From: Marinoscillum sp049115815 | Lineage (GTDB): Bacteria > Bacteroidota > Bacteroidia > Cytophagales > Cyclobacteriaceae | Assembly (NCBI GenBank): GCA_049115815.1 | Contig: JAGDZO010000012.1 | Location: forward strand, 15,074-79,073 | Length of the DNA stretch: 64,000 nt | Direction: 5' to 3' | In this document: positions 8,471-17,902 of the stretch, one piece after another | Numbering within the stretch: the stretch's first letter is position 1 | How the letters are laid out: every line of letters begins with the position of its first letter | Notes under the pieces: generated by a model | What the model was told of the DNA's origin: nothing | The model's database searches: none | The model's input: only the letters and a program-made list of their open reading frames with translations | Program-made: the position numbers and the translations under genes

Positions 8471-9286
8471 CTAAATCCCCTTAGCCTTCTCCCAGTAATG
8501 ATCCATTTCCTCTAAAGTCATTTCACCCATTACTTTTCCATCCTTTTTAGATGCTGATTCTAGATAATTGAACCGTTTGATGAATTTTTTATTCGTCCGC
8601 TCGAGTGCCTCATCCGGATTGATATCTATAAACCTAGAATAGTTAATCAATGAAAAGAGTAAATCTCCGAACTCAGCCGTTGCCTTTTCTTTGTCAATTG
8701 GCTCGCTGCTATCCACATTAAATTCGGCCTTAAACTCTCCCATCTCCTCTTCTACTTTTTCCCAGACCTGCTTTTTGTCTTCCCAATCAAACCCTGCGCC
8801 TTTGGCTTTTTCCTGAATTCGCATGGCTTTTACCATGGCTGGCAATGAAGCTGGCACTCCACCTAGTACGGATGAGTTTCCCTTTTCTTTCAATTTGATT
8901 TTTTCCCAGTTTTCTTTGACTTCCTCCTCGCCTGTGACCTCAGTGTCACCATAGATATGTGGATGCCGCCTGATCAACTTATCACAAACTCCATTGAGCA
9001 CATCCGAAACATCAAATGCCCCCTGCTCGTCACCAATTCTTGAGTAAAACACCAAATGCAGCATCAAATCGCCTAATTCCTTCTTGACTTCCTCTAGATC
9101 ATTCTCCAAAATAGCATCACCCAACTCATAAGTTTCCTCTATGGTCAAATGCCTGAGGCTCTCCATGGTTTGCTTCATGTCCCACGGGCAATTCTCCCTT
9201 AGCTCATCCATTATCGTGAGCAATCGGTCAAAGGCTTGCAACTTTTCTGATCTCTTTTGGTCTGCTTTTGCTATCGGTTTATTCAT
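8471..9286 (-). CDS. mazG: MazG nucleoside triphosphate pyrophosphohydrolase
   Basis: About 271 residues, two MazG repeats. The first has the metal-binding signature EETYELGDAI ... EELGDLMLHLVFYSRI-type (actual KKELGDLMLH), the second EEMGEF ... EFGDLLFSLINYSR. MazG hydrolyses NTPs and dNTPs to monophosphates plus pyrophosphate, cleaning the pool and lowering alarmone-linked stress. The opening CPWDMKQTMESL is the canonical CPWD motif. The start chosen is the ATG at 9286; the longer frame would need a TTG at 9307. Confidence 0.95.
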   Translation of the reverse strand: MNKPIAKADQKRSEKLQAFDRLLTIMDELRENCPWDMKQTMESLRHLTIEETYELGDAILENDLEEVKKELGDLMLHLVFYSRIGDEQGAFDVSDVLNGVCDKLIRRHPHIYGDTEVTGEEEVKENWEKIKLKEKGNSSVLGGVPASLPAMVKAMRIQEKAKGAGFDWEDKKQVWEKVEEEMGEFKAEFNVDSSEPIDKEKATAEFGDLLFSLINYSRFIDINPDEALERTNKKFIKRFNYLESASKKDGKVMGEMTLEEMDHYWEKAKGI

Positions 9287-9344
9287 TGGGAAATCATTCT
9301 TAATCAATTTGTGTTACTGGAATAGATTGCCCACAAATATTCTT

Positions 9345-9352
9345 TAATTTTG
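9345..9352 (+). promoter_or_regulatory. Probable -7 promoter element
   Basis: TAATTTTG fits TAnnTTTG and ends 17 bases before the ATG of the small Cys-rich membrane protein. It is followed by C, as in most of the similar sites in this window. Confidence 0.4.
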
Positions 9353-9369
9353 CATCAAATCTTAAGTAC

Positions 9370-9600
9370 ATGCTACAAGTATTACTCGGAATTGGATTTA
9401 TAGCGCTGTTTTTCATTTTGATGTCTGTAAGACTGATATTCAAAAAAAATGGTGAATTCAAAGGAACCTGTGCCTCTCAGAGCCCTTTCTTGAATAAGGA
9501 AGGAGCTACATGCGGCTACTGTGGTAAGACCATGACAGCCGGAGAAGAATGCGGCAACTCAGATTCTGAAGTGAACAAAGTACTAGCAAAATTCAATTAA
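9370..9600 (+). CDS. Small membrane-anchored Cys-rich protein
   Basis: 76 residues. One N-terminal membrane helix (about 2-22), then a basic stretch RLIFKK, then a 50-residue soluble tail with four cysteines: Cys34, a CGYC pair and one in EECGN. The CxxC plus flanking cysteines could bind a metal (zinc or iron) or form disulfides. Orientation is probably tail-in, because Arg and Lys follow the helix. The family is unrecognised; similar short proteins with no known function occur in Cytophagales. A promoter core precedes it, and glmM starts 57 bases after it. Confidence 0.7.
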   Translation: MLQVLLGIGFIALFFILMSVRLIFKKNGEFKGTCASQSPFLNKEGATCGYCGKTMTAGEECGNSDSEVNKVLAKFN

Positions 9601-9657
9601 GAATCTCTTAGACTTTCAATCGAACAATCTGTCGATTTAACCTAATCAAAATAAAAC

Positions 9658-11040
9658 GTGTCATTAATTAAATCAATATCAGGCCTACGAGGTACTGTAG
9701 GTGGTAAAGTGGGTGAAACTTTGACTCCTATAGATGTCGCCAAATTCTCTGCTGGATTTGGAATGTGGATCAAGGAGCGTCACGAAAAACCAAAAGTTGT
9801 CATAGGTAGAGATGCCAGACTTTCTGGTCCATTATTTCGTGCGATTGTGGAAAACACACTTAGGGCTCAAGGTATAGATGTTGTGGATTTGGGATTGTCT
9901 ACTACACCCACTGTGGAGATGGCGGTGGTCAACGAAAAAGCACATGGAGGGATTATACTAACAGCCAGTCACAATCCATCAGGCTGGAATGCCCTAAAAC
10001 TACTCAATGAAAAAGGTGAATTCATCTCTGAAGCAGATGGAAAAAAAGTCCTTGAATGGGCTGAATCGAGCGATATAGCCTTTGTAGACCCAAAGAAATT
10101 TGGTTCATTGAAAGAAGATGATAATTACATAGATTGGCATATTGACCAAATCTTGAAGTTGGATTTGGTAGATGAGAAATCCATTCGTAAGAGAGGTTTC
10201 AAAGTGGTACTGGATGCAGTCAATAGCACTGGAGGAATCGCTGTACCGCGCCTATTAGAAAAATTAGGTGTAGAGGTAGAAGAACTGAATTGTGAGCCAA
10301 ACGGATTGTTTCAACACAATCCTGAACCTATCCCTGAGAATATTACTCAGATCTGCGGCATATTGGAAAACGGAGGTTATGATCTTGGTTTTGTAGTGGA
10401 CCCGGACGTTGATCGACTAGTGATGGTATGCGAAGATGGCACGCCGTTCGGAGAAGAATATACTTTGGTATCAGTAGCAGATTATGTGCTAAGTAAAACT
10501 CCTGGCAACACGGTCTCAAACTTATCTTCTACCCGAGCGCTTCGAGACGTAACAGAAAAACATGGCCAGACTTACAATGCGTCAGCTGTAGGAGAAGTGA
10601 ATGTAGTGACTGCCATGAAAGCCAACAATGCGATCATTGGTGGAGAAGGAAATGGAGGAGTAATTCTTCCAGAGCTGCACTATGGACGAGATGCGCTTGT
10701 GGGTATTGCCCTTTTTCTATCACATTTGGCCAATTTTGGTAAGAGCGTTTCTATGCTCAAAGCCACCTATCCAAGCTATCATATTTCTAAAAACAAAATC
10801 GAGTTGAGCCCGAACCTTGATCTGGATGATGTTTTGCAAAAACTCCAAGAGAAGTATGCTAAAAACCCATCAACTACGATTGACGGTTTGAAGATAGAGT
10901 TTGATAATGAGTGGGTACACTTGAGAAAATCCAATACTGAGCCTATTATCAGAATCTACGCTGAGTCTGACAGCCTTTCTACCGCTGATCATTTAGCTAA
11001 AAAACTGATGATGGATATCAAAGAATTGATAGCGGACTAA
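9658..11040 (+). CDS. glmM: Phosphoglucosamine mutase
   Basis: 460 residues, an alpha-D-phosphohexomutase. The opening KSISGLRGTVGG, phosphoserine loop TASHNPSG (Ser104 is the phosphorylated residue), metal loop DPDVDRL, sugar-binding GEGNGG and phosphate-binding RKSNTEP are all present in the family order. GlmM makes glucosamine-1-phosphate for UDP-GlcNAc and hence peptidoglycan and LPS. Bacteroidota proteins of this type are often labelled phosphomannomutase; the GEGNGG loop favours the glucosamine enzyme. Start: GTG at 9658. The 3' end overlaps the convergent NUDIX gene by four bases. Confidence 0.92.
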   Translation: MSLIKSISGLRGTVGGKVGETLTPIDVAKFSAGFGMWIKERHEKPKVVIGRDARLSGPLFRAIVENTLRAQGIDVVDLGLSTTPTVEMAVVNEKAHGGIILTASHNPSGWNALKLLNEKGEFISEADGKKVLEWAESSDIAFVDPKKFGSLKEDDNYIDWHIDQILKLDLVDEKSIRKRGFKVVLDAVNSTGGIAVPRLLEKLGVEVEELNCEPNGLFQHNPEPIPENITQICGILENGGYDLGFVVDPDVDRLVMVCEDGTPFGEEYTLVSVADYVLSKTPGNTVSNLSSTRALRDVTEKHGQTYNASAVGEVNVVTAMKANNAIIGGEGNGGVILPELHYGRDALVGIALFLSHLANFGKSVSMLKATYPSYHISKNKIELSPNLDLDDVLQKLQEKYAKNPSTTIDGLKIEFDNEWVHLRKSNTEPIIRIYAESDSLSTADHLAKKLMMDIKELIAD

Positions 11041-11648
11041 TCGAAATCAAACTCATCTGAATTCGCTAGTGCAACTAATTTTCTGATTTGATTCTCTGTA
11101 TTTCGCATAAGAGACAAAGGAGGTAAGTTATCAATGTCAAAATAATCAGCTTTCATGGCCTCATGACCCGGTCGGAGGGTATAATCTGATGTCTCACAGA
11201 GGAAATTCAACTTGTAGACATAGTTGATATCAGCAGGGTGATCATGCTTGGCTTTGTCCCACACGGATAGTAGTCGAGATACTTTCACTTTAAGTCCTGA
11301 TTCTTCTCGCACCTCTTTCACGATGTTTTCCGACGGGGAATAACCAATGTCGCACCAGCCCCCAGGCATGGCCCATTTCTGATCCGTACGTTCCTGTATC
11401 AAAAGAATTTTTCCCTCCTTCAAGACCAATCCTCTCACATCCACTTTGGGCGTGGGATAAGTATCAAGGTTTGCAAATTGCCTTTTTACATCTTTTAAGG
11501 GCATGGTTACTAACCTGGTCAACATATCATTTGAAGAATCTCGGAGCTCCTCGTATCGTTCAATGTCGTAGGGATCTTTCGCATAGGAAAGTCCCGTTTT
11601 GGCCAATGCCTGCGTACGCTTGACAAATTCTATTATTTCTTTCTCCAT
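11037..11648 (-). CDS. NUDIX hydrolase with N-terminal helical domain
   Basis: 203 residues. A helical N-terminal domain (about 1-65) resembles the one attached to nucleoside-diphosphate-X NUDIX hydrolases. The NUDIX domain follows (about 66-195). The NUDIX box starts at GGWCDIG (about 96-102) and ends KEVREESGL (111-119), keeping the catalytic Glu112, Glu115 and Glu116. The first Glu of the consensus is Tyr103, as in some relatives with this N-terminal domain. The substrate is unknown, probably ADP-ribose or another nucleotide sugar. It is convergent with glmM. Confidence 0.88.
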   Translation of the reverse strand: MEKEIIEFVKRTQALAKTGLSYAKDPYDIERYEELRDSSNDMLTRLVTMPLKDVKRQFANLDTYPTPKVDVRGLVLKEGKILLIQERTDQKWAMPGGWCDIGYSPSENIVKEVREESGLKVKVSRLLSVWDKAKHDHPADINYVYKLNFLCETSDYTLRPGHEAMKADYFDIDNLPPLSLMRNTENQIRKLVALANSDEFDFD

Positions 11649-11688
11649 AACCTTCTCTTCTTACGATCTCTCGCATTCATAATATGCT

Positions 11689-11696
11689 TAATTTTG
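11689..11696 (+). promoter_or_regulatory. Probable -7 promoter element for the cysteine desulfurase gene
   Basis: TAATTTTG fits TAnnTTTG. It overlaps the longest open frame start (11694) and ends 27 bases before the ATG at 11724, so the shorter start is right if this promoter is real. Confidence 0.45.
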
Positions 11697-11723
11697 TTGA
11701 AAATTCAAGTAAACAATTCCTCC

Positions 11724-12857
11724 ATGGAAAAAGTATATTTTGACAATGCAGCCACCACCCCCCTCGATGAGGCTGTATTCGAAGAAATGAAGCCTTATAT
11801 GCTTCAATACTTCGGCAATCCATCATCCATACATTGGCATGGGAGACAAGTGCGATCTGCCATAGAAAAAGCGCGTAAGAAAGTCGCTGACATATTGAAC
11901 ACTTCACCTTCAGAGATCTTTTTTACCTCTGGTGGCACTGAGGCTGATAATACAGCCATAAGATGCACGGTCTCTGAATATGGTATTAAAAACATTATCA
12001 CAACAGCACTGGAACATCATGCTGTGTTGCATACGGTTGAGTCCTTAGCCAAAAAGGGAACGGTCAACATGCATCTGCTAGATGTGGATGAACTGGGTCA
12101 AATAGACCTTAACCAAATTGATTCATTGCTCAAGCAAAATCCCAATGCTTTGGTCTCACTTATGCATGCCAACAATGAAATAGGCACGATCTATGATATC
12201 CATGCTATAGGAGAATTATGCGCTGAACATGGTGCTTTTTTTCACACTGATACTGTGCAAACCATGGCGCATTTCCGTCATGACCTTCAAGAGCTCAAGG
12301 CCAATTTTGTGGTCGGATCAGCACATAAGTTTCATGGGCCTAAGGGCGTAGGTTTCCTATATGTCAATCATGAGAAAAAGATCCATCCATTCATACATGG
12401 TGGAGCGCAAGAACGCAATATGCGTGGTGGTACAGAGAATGTTTATGGGATCATAGGCTTGGCCAAGGCTTTGGAGATGGCATATTCAGGAATGGATGAT
12501 CACAGAAAACAAATCGAATCTGTGAAAGGCTACATGATCGAGCAACTGACTCAGCACATAGACGGTGTGGCTTTCAATGGCACTTCTGGTGATCTGGAAA
12601 ATAGTCTTTATACGGTATTGAACGTCTGCCTCCCTCCAAATGAAGACAATGACATGTTGCTATTCAATCTTGACATCAATGGCATCTCGGCATCAGGCGG
12701 AAGTGCCTGTAGCAGTGGGTCCAACATAGGTTCTCATGTGCTCACGGCCATTGGTGCAGATCCTGATAGGGGAGCTATTCGTTTCTCATTTAGTAGGTTC
12801 AGCACAAAACAGGAAGTGGATTACGTCGTTGGTAAACTCAAAGACGTACTCTCATAA
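11724..12857 (+). CDS. Cysteine desulfurase (IscS/NifS family)
   Basis: About 377 residues, a class V PLP-dependent aminotransferase fold. It begins MEKVYFDNAATTPLD, the standard family start. The PLP Lys is in SAHKFHGPKG (Lys202 from this start) and the persulfide Cys is in GSACSSGS (Cys329), so both key residues are present. It removes sulfur from cysteine to supply Fe-S clusters or thiolated tRNA. No iscU or suf genes are adjacent. The next gene starts on the base right after the stop codon. Confidence 0.93.
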   Translation: MEKVYFDNAATTPLDEAVFEEMKPYMLQYFGNPSSIHWHGRQVRSAIEKARKKVADILNTSPSEIFFTSGGTEADNTAIRCTVSEYGIKNIITTALEHHAVLHTVESLAKKGTVNMHLLDVDELGQIDLNQIDSLLKQNPNALVSLMHANNEIGTIYDIHAIGELCAEHGAFFHTDTVQTMAHFRHDLQELKANFVVGSAHKFHGPKGVGFLYVNHEKKIHPFIHGGAQERNMRGGTENVYGIIGLAKALEMAYSGMDDHRKQIESVKGYMIEQLTQHIDGVAFNGTSGDLENSLYTVLNVCLPPNEDNDMLLFNLDINGISASGGSACSSGSNIGSHVLTAIGADPDRGAIRFSFSRFSTKQEVDYVVGKLKDVLS

Positions 12858-14273
12858 GTGAACAAATACCTACTCATTTACATCCTTGCTGCATTCCATT
12901 CTTGTTTCCTCACAGGGCAAGAAAAAAAACATCATGTGAATGAGATAGCGGCTTTCGCCAATCAGGTTTATCAAGCAAGTGATGTCATTACGGCCATCGC
13001 TGTAAAAAGTCAGGTTGATTTAGGTACGAAAATCGAAATTTTAGTGGATGGTCACTCGCTCTCCATTCCTCTTGATCCTGATGGCTTGGAGTACACTTAT
13101 TTTATTTCTCTTCCTGAACCTCTTCACAAACCAACAATTAGTCACCCATTTGATGCGAGCGTTTTTCTAATCAATAGTGAAGAAGCTCCTAATATCAATT
13201 CATTGGCATATCGCCAAACCAATGATTGTGAGTTTCCGATAAACCCGATACCTCAATCAGTTTGGAGAAATGGCCTGAACCCTCCGAGTTATTCCAGATC
13301 ATTTACAGACGTAAATCACGTCATTATTCACCATGCTGCGGGCTCCAATACCAACACGAATTTTACGCAAGTAGTCAGAGACATTTATGTCTATCACACA
13401 GAAGTGAATGGTTGGTCTGACATAGGATACAATTACTTAATAGCGCAAAATGGCGACCTCTATGCTGGGCGTGACCCTGACGGTGGACAACAAGACAATG
13501 TAATGGGTGCGCACTTCTGTGGAAGAAATGCCACCACTATGGGCATCTGTCTTTTGGGCAACTATGAAACTGCCAATCCGAGTAATTCGATGTGGACTAC
13601 TCTGGAGCAAGTGGTTGCTTTTAAGGTTAATAGGGAAGCACTCAATCCGCTTGCTTCTGACAGTCATCCCCTAGGCAATATTGGACATATCGCAGGCCAT
13701 AGGGATGGGTGCAGCACGCTATGTCCTGGAGAAAATGTGTACAAAAAACTGACCCAATTGAGACAAACTATCAATGATAATCTTGCCTCCTGCGAAGCAC
13801 AACTTTCTTTTCAATCTAGCAATCCAACGATTAATTCTGGTGAGTCCATCGTTTTTACGAATACCAGTTCGGGCTATGACCAATACAGTTGGTATTTCGA
13901 AGGAGGTACGCCAGAATTCGCCGAATGGCAAACAAAAGGAAGTGTCACCTATCAAAATCCCGGGATCTACGATGTGGCAATCATTGGCACCATAGAAGGA
14001 ATCGCTGATACTGCCTATTATGAGAGTACCATTCTGGTCAAAGGTGATCTGAAAGCCTATCCAAATCCAATAGCTGCCAACCAAGTACTCACACTTTCTG
14101 AGGACACACCTATTGTTAAACTAGAAATTTTGGATACTAAAGGTGCCGTATGTTTTGCTCAAGAACTCAACGGTGAAACGCAGATCACCATACCAAGTCT
14201 ACGCAGTGGGTACTACGTAATGAGAATTCTTGCCAACGGATATTGGGCCTCAGAGCCGCTCATTATTGAGTAG
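12858..14273 (+). CDS. Secreted N-acetylmuramoyl-L-alanine amidase (PGRP type) with T9SS sorting domain
   Basis: 471 residues. A signal peptide (1-20) precedes an unassigned N-terminal region. The amidase_2/PGRP domain (about 125-305) carries His158/159 in VIIHHAAG, His281 and Cys289 in GHRDGCSTLCPG, which are the zinc ligands of active amidases. A PKD-like domain follows (about 312-392: NPTINSGESIVFTNTSSGYD), then a C-terminal type IX sorting domain (LKAYPNPIAAN ... SGYYVMRI). It should cut peptide stems from peptidoglycan outside the cell, perhaps of competitor or prey bacteria (inference). Start: GTG directly after the upstream stop, so it is translationally coupled. Confidence 0.92.
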   Translation: MNKYLLIYILAAFHSCFLTGQEKKHHVNEIAAFANQVYQASDVITAIAVKSQVDLGTKIEILVDGHSLSIPLDPDGLEYTYFISLPEPLHKPTISHPFDASVFLINSEEAPNINSLAYRQTNDCEFPINPIPQSVWRNGLNPPSYSRSFTDVNHVIIHHAAGSNTNTNFTQVVRDIYVYHTEVNGWSDIGYNYLIAQNGDLYAGRDPDGGQQDNVMGAHFCGRNATTMGICLLGNYETANPSNSMWTTLEQVVAFKVNREALNPLASDSHPLGNIGHIAGHRDGCSTLCPGENVYKKLTQLRQTINDNLASCEAQLSFQSSNPTINSGESIVFTNTSSGYDQYSWYFEGGTPEFAEWQTKGSVTYQNPGIYDVAIIGTIEGIADTAYYESTILVKGDLKAYPNPIAANQVLTLSEDTPIVKLEILDTKGAVCFAQELNGETQITIPSLRSGYYVMRILANGYWASEPLIIE

Positions 14274-14351
14274 TAAAACCCAAATTATTTATATATTTAC
14301 TCACAACTCTTCTGATAGATTGAGTACGCCATCTGATCTAAATACATCCTT

Positions 14352-16148
14352 TTGAAAAACACACGAGAGCATCTCCTAAAACCACTCAAACAATACTTTG
14401 GCTATGATACCTTTAGACCCCAACAACAGGAGATTATTGAGACTGTACTAAGCGGTCAAGATTGTCTGGTCATCATGCCAACAGGAGGTGGTAAATCCAT
14501 TTGCTTTCAGCTGCCATCTCTACTTTCTGACGGACTGACGTTGGTTATATCTCCTTTGATAGCCCTGATGAAAGATCAGGTGGATGGTCTCAATGCCAAT
14601 GGAATTCCATCAGCTTATTTGAATAGTAGTCAGGAAGACCAAACTCAAACGGAGATCATTAATAGGATAGCCAAGAAAGAACTCAAACTCCTATATGTCG
14701 CTCCAGAGAGCCTTTCGAATTTCGCTCATTTACTTACTGCCGATACCATCGGTTGTATCGCTATAGACGAGGCACATTGTATATCCTCTTGGGGACATGA
14801 CTTTAGGCCTTCGTATCAGCAGCTAGGCTTTCTCAAACAGAAATTGCCTGATGTGCCAATCATAGCATTGACAGCCACGGCAGACAAAGCAACGCGCCAA
14901 GACATAGTGGATCAATTGAGAATTCCACAAGCCAAGCAGTTTCTAAGCTCTTTTGATCGGCCTAATATCTCTCTTGAAGTCCGCCCCGCGGAAGATCGCG
15001 TGAAGCAGATACTCGCATTCATCAAAAAGCGGCCCAATGAGTCCGGCATAGTCTACTGCCTTAGTAGAAAATCAACAGAGGAGCTTGCACGAAAGCTTGC
15101 TGATAAAGGACAAAAGGTCAAGGCATATCATGCTGGATTAGACCATGAAGAACGATCAAAAATTCAAGAGGATTTCATTTATGACAAGCTTGAGATTGTA
15201 TGTGCAACGGTGGCTTTCGGGATGGGAATAGATAAGTCAAACGTACGGTGGGTGATTCATTACAATCTGCCCAAAAACCTGGAAGGTTACTATCAGGAAA
15301 TTGGTCGGGCTGGGCGTGATGGACTGCCTTCTCACGCGCTGCTATTTCACACATTTGCAGATGTAGTACAGCTCAAGCGCTTTATGGAAGATGCACCCAA
15401 CGCAGCGATGCAGCTGGCGAAACTTGATCGGATGAAGCAATTTGCTGATGCCACTTCATGTAGAAGAAGGATACTATTGAGCTACTTTGGCGAATTAAAA
15501 TCAGAGGATTGTGGTGACTGTGATGTCTGTAAAAACCCTCCCACGTTCTTTGATGGCACCATTATGTCACAGAAAATTCTGTCAACTATTGCGCGGTTGA
15601 ACCAACAGGAACCAATGGGTGTGGTGATAGATGTGATGCGAGGGTCTAGAAATGCCCAGGTATTAGATAAAAGCTATGATAAGATCAAAACCTATGGCAT
15701 TACTTCCAATGTTCCGTTTAGAGATATGCAACATTACGTTGTGCAACTCATCAATCTTGGCCTGATTGAAATTGCTTTTCATCAAGGTAGCATGCTGAAG
15801 CTCACAGAACTAGCCAAAAAGGTGCTTTTTGAGAGTCAAAAGGTCGAACTAACCAAACCTTTGGTCAAAGAGGATTCCGCCCCTAAAGCAAAAAGCCAAT
15901 CAACTTCGAGTGACTATAAAACTGGAGAGTTGTTTGAGGAGTTACGGAAACTTCGTACTCAAATTGCTAAGGAAGAAGGGATACCTCCCTATCTGGTTTT
16001 CAGCGACAAGACCCTTCGTGACATGGAAAATTCATTACCAATGAACCATGAAGATTTCCTGCGTGTAAATGGTGTAGGTGAGCGTAAGCTTGAAGTCTAT
16101 GGAGATCGATTTATTGATCTCATTGTGGGGTTCGGGGGGAAGAAGTAG
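14352..16148 (+). CDS. recQ: ATP-dependent DNA helicase RecQ
   Basis: 598 residues, about the length of E. coli RecQ. A Q-motif region FRPQQQEII (21-29), Walker A MPTGGGKS (42-49), DEAH box at 139-142, and motif VI GRAGRDG are present. The RQC zinc cluster has Cys370, Cys387, Cys390 and Cys393, and a C-terminal HRDC domain follows (about 515-590). RecQ unwinds DNA 3' to 5' in recombination repair. Start: TTG at 14352 (MKNTREHLLKPLKQYFGY), with no better ATG nearby. It is monocistronic. Confidence 0.95.
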   Translation: MKNTREHLLKPLKQYFGYDTFRPQQQEIIETVLSGQDCLVIMPTGGGKSICFQLPSLLSDGLTLVISPLIALMKDQVDGLNANGIPSAYLNSSQEDQTQTEIINRIAKKELKLLYVAPESLSNFAHLLTADTIGCIAIDEAHCISSWGHDFRPSYQQLGFLKQKLPDVPIIALTATADKATRQDIVDQLRIPQAKQFLSSFDRPNISLEVRPAEDRVKQILAFIKKRPNESGIVYCLSRKSTEELARKLADKGQKVKAYHAGLDHEERSKIQEDFIYDKLEIVCATVAFGMGIDKSNVRWVIHYNLPKNLEGYYQEIGRAGRDGLPSHALLFHTFADVVQLKRFMEDAPNAAMQLAKLDRMKQFADATSCRRRILLSYFGELKSEDCGDCDVCKNPPTFFDGTIMSQKILSTIARLNQQEPMGVVIDVMRGSRNAQVLDKSYDKIKTYGITSNVPFRDMQHYVVQLINLGLIEIAFHQGSMLKLTELAKKVLFESQKVELTKPLVKEDSAPKAKSQSTSSDYKTGELFEELRKLRTQIAKEEGIPPYLVFSDKTLRDMENSLPMNHEDFLRVNGVGERKLEVYGDRFIDLIVGFGGKK

Positions 16149-16208
16149 TATTAGAATTAGGCTTTTCCTAGTTACTTAAAAAGAATTATAGAGGAAAATT
16201 AACAAACC

Positions 16209-17225
16209 CTACCCCTTCACAATCTCAGCCAGAGCCTCTATCCACATGGGATCGTTATTCAAGCTTTCTACAAGATCCCATTGTTCTCCGCCCGCTTCTT
16301 CAAATTTCTCCTTGTATTCTTCTCCTACCTCTATGGTGGTTTCGAGACAATCGGACACAAAAGCCGGTGAAAAGGCCAATACCTTTTTCTTTCCGGATTT
16401 TGCCAACTCCTCTAGTACCTCCTCTGTATACGGCTTGATCCAAGGATCTTTTCCAAGTCTGGATTGAAAACAAACTGTGTACTGATCTTCGCTCAAACCA
16501 AGCTTTTTTGCGACCAGTCTTGTGGTGTGAAAGCATTGAGCACGGTAACAGAATTGATTCTTCTCATGAAACGTGTCACAGCAGCTTCCCAATTGGCATT
16601 GCTCTCCCACGGAGCCTTTTTTGATCTGTCGCTCAGGCAAGCCATGATAGCTGAAGAGATAATGATCGTATGCATGGTTTTCCATCCACTTCTTTCCATT
16701 CTTGGCTATTACATCAAGGAAACGATCATTCTCCAAAAACTGAGAGGTAAATTTCAACTCAGGGATAATCTGCCAATCCTTAGTAATCTCCATTACACGA
16801 TCTATCACTGATCCTGTAGTGGCAGATGCGTATTGTGGGAACAGAGGAATCACATGTATGCTACTCACGTTAACTTCCTTCATCTTATTGAGCTCCGACT
16901 CGAGAGAGGGGCTCTGGTATCGCATGGCATATTTTACCAGATAATTATCACCCAAAATCTGCTGCAAGGGTTGCACCAAATCTTCCGTATAGTATTTGAG
17001 GGGAGAACCTCGCTCAGTAAAGAGCTTGCGATACTCCGCTGCTGACTTAGGTGCTCTGAAGGGACCTATGATCAGATTGACCAGAAGCCATCGTGGAATT
17101 GCAGGAATATCTATCACACGCTTATCCATCAAAAATTCCTTCAAATACTTCCTTACATCTGGGACAGATGTAGAATCAGGCGTTCCCAAATTCACCAACA
17201 GTATCCCTTTCAATCCTTCTCCCAT
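16209..17225 (-). CDS. hemH: Ferrochelatase
   Basis: 338 residues. It opens GILLVNLGTPDS, the ferrochelatase start, and keeps the catalytic His in SYHGLPERQIKKG and the Glu in CLETTIEVGEEY. It inserts Fe(II) into protoporphyrin IX as the last step of haem synthesis. Several cysteines lie in the CQLGSCCDTF ... CYRAQC stretch; this is common in Bacteroidota ferrochelatases, and an Fe-S cluster should not be assumed. It is preceded by a VTT membrane protein gene 7 bases upstream on the same strand, so a two-gene operon is likely. Confidence 0.95.
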   Translation of the reverse strand: MGEGLKGILLVNLGTPDSTSVPDVRKYLKEFLMDKRVIDIPAIPRWLLVNLIIGPFRAPKSAAEYRKLFTERGSPLKYYTEDLVQPLQQILGDNYLVKYAMRYQSPSLESELNKMKEVNVSSIHVIPLFPQYASATTGSVIDRVMEITKDWQIIPELKFTSQFLENDRFLDVIAKNGKKWMENHAYDHYLFSYHGLPERQIKKGSVGEQCQLGSCCDTFHEKNQFCYRAQCFHTTRLVAKKLGLSEDQYTVCFQSRLGKDPWIKPYTEEVLEELAKSGKKKVLAFSPAFVSDCLETTIEVGEEYKEKFEEAGGEQWDLVESLNNDPMWIEALAEIVKG

Positions 17226-17232
17226 AGCTTGA

Positions 17233-17826
17233 TTATTGTAAAATATTGGTTTCCCAAATGATCATGGCGTATACCACAAATCTCAAAATACGCGTAGTGG
17301 CTAAATACAAAAAGCTACGATATGGATACTTGACGGTACCCATCAGCATACATATCCCTGCAAACGGCAGTGGGGTCAAAGCCGCCACAACAACCAAAAA
17401 ACCTCCAAAGCGATTCAAGTGTTTTTCAAACTTGGCCAAATAATTTTTTTGTAGTGTCCGGTAAAGCTGCGTGGTGCTGAAATGCGAACCAATGTAATAC
17501 CCAATGACCCCAGCCACATAAGATAGCCCAGCCAAAAGCGAGACATTGAGGATATACTGTAAGATCAGTTCATTGCGAAGTGCCCAAATCATGAAAAGCT
17601 CAGGTGGAATTATCCCAAATACAGTCTCTGATAGAAAGAAGATTGAGAATATCACCATGGGACGATCATACAACGATCCCAACATGCTCTCCATGGTAAA
17701 ATTATAGTTGGCCTTGAGATAGAAATAGCCACCCACGATCACACCTAGCCAGATAAGCCCACGAACCAAATTCTTCAAGAAAAAACGAGTGCGTTCCATT
17801 GCTTCTCGTTGTTGATCTGGTTTCAT
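17233..17826 (-). CDS. VTT-domain (DedA-like) membrane protein
   Basis: 197 residues with an N-terminal membrane helix (about 19-41) and three or four further segments. The VTT/SNARE-associated signature is visible: SETVFGIIPPELFMIWA, and later GGFLVVVAALTPLPFAGICMLMG, which matches the re-entrant helix with the LPF-type turn. DedA/VTT proteins act as lipid scramblases or flippases in the inner membrane. It is 7 bases upstream of hemH on the same strand, with no obvious functional link. Confidence 0.8.
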   Translation of the reverse strand: MKPDQQREAMERTRFFLKNLVRGLIWLGVIVGGYFYLKANYNFTMESMLGSLYDRPMVIFSIFFLSETVFGIIPPELFMIWALRNELILQYILNVSLLAGLSYVAGVIGYYIGSHFSTTQLYRTLQKNYLAKFEKHLNRFGGFLVVVAALTPLPFAGICMLMGTVKYPYRSFLYLATTRILRFVVYAMIIWETNILQ

Positions 17827-17902
17827 AGATTCATTTTTTGGGGTTACTCATCTGCAATCAACGTCTGGTTGCAATTGATGTTTGTTAATTAGTCTGGAGA
17901 TT

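Noticed and set aside
16493..16811. Cys-rich part of ferrochelatase as an Fe-S site
   Set aside because: Typical of Bacteroidota ferrochelatases; no evidence for a cluster.
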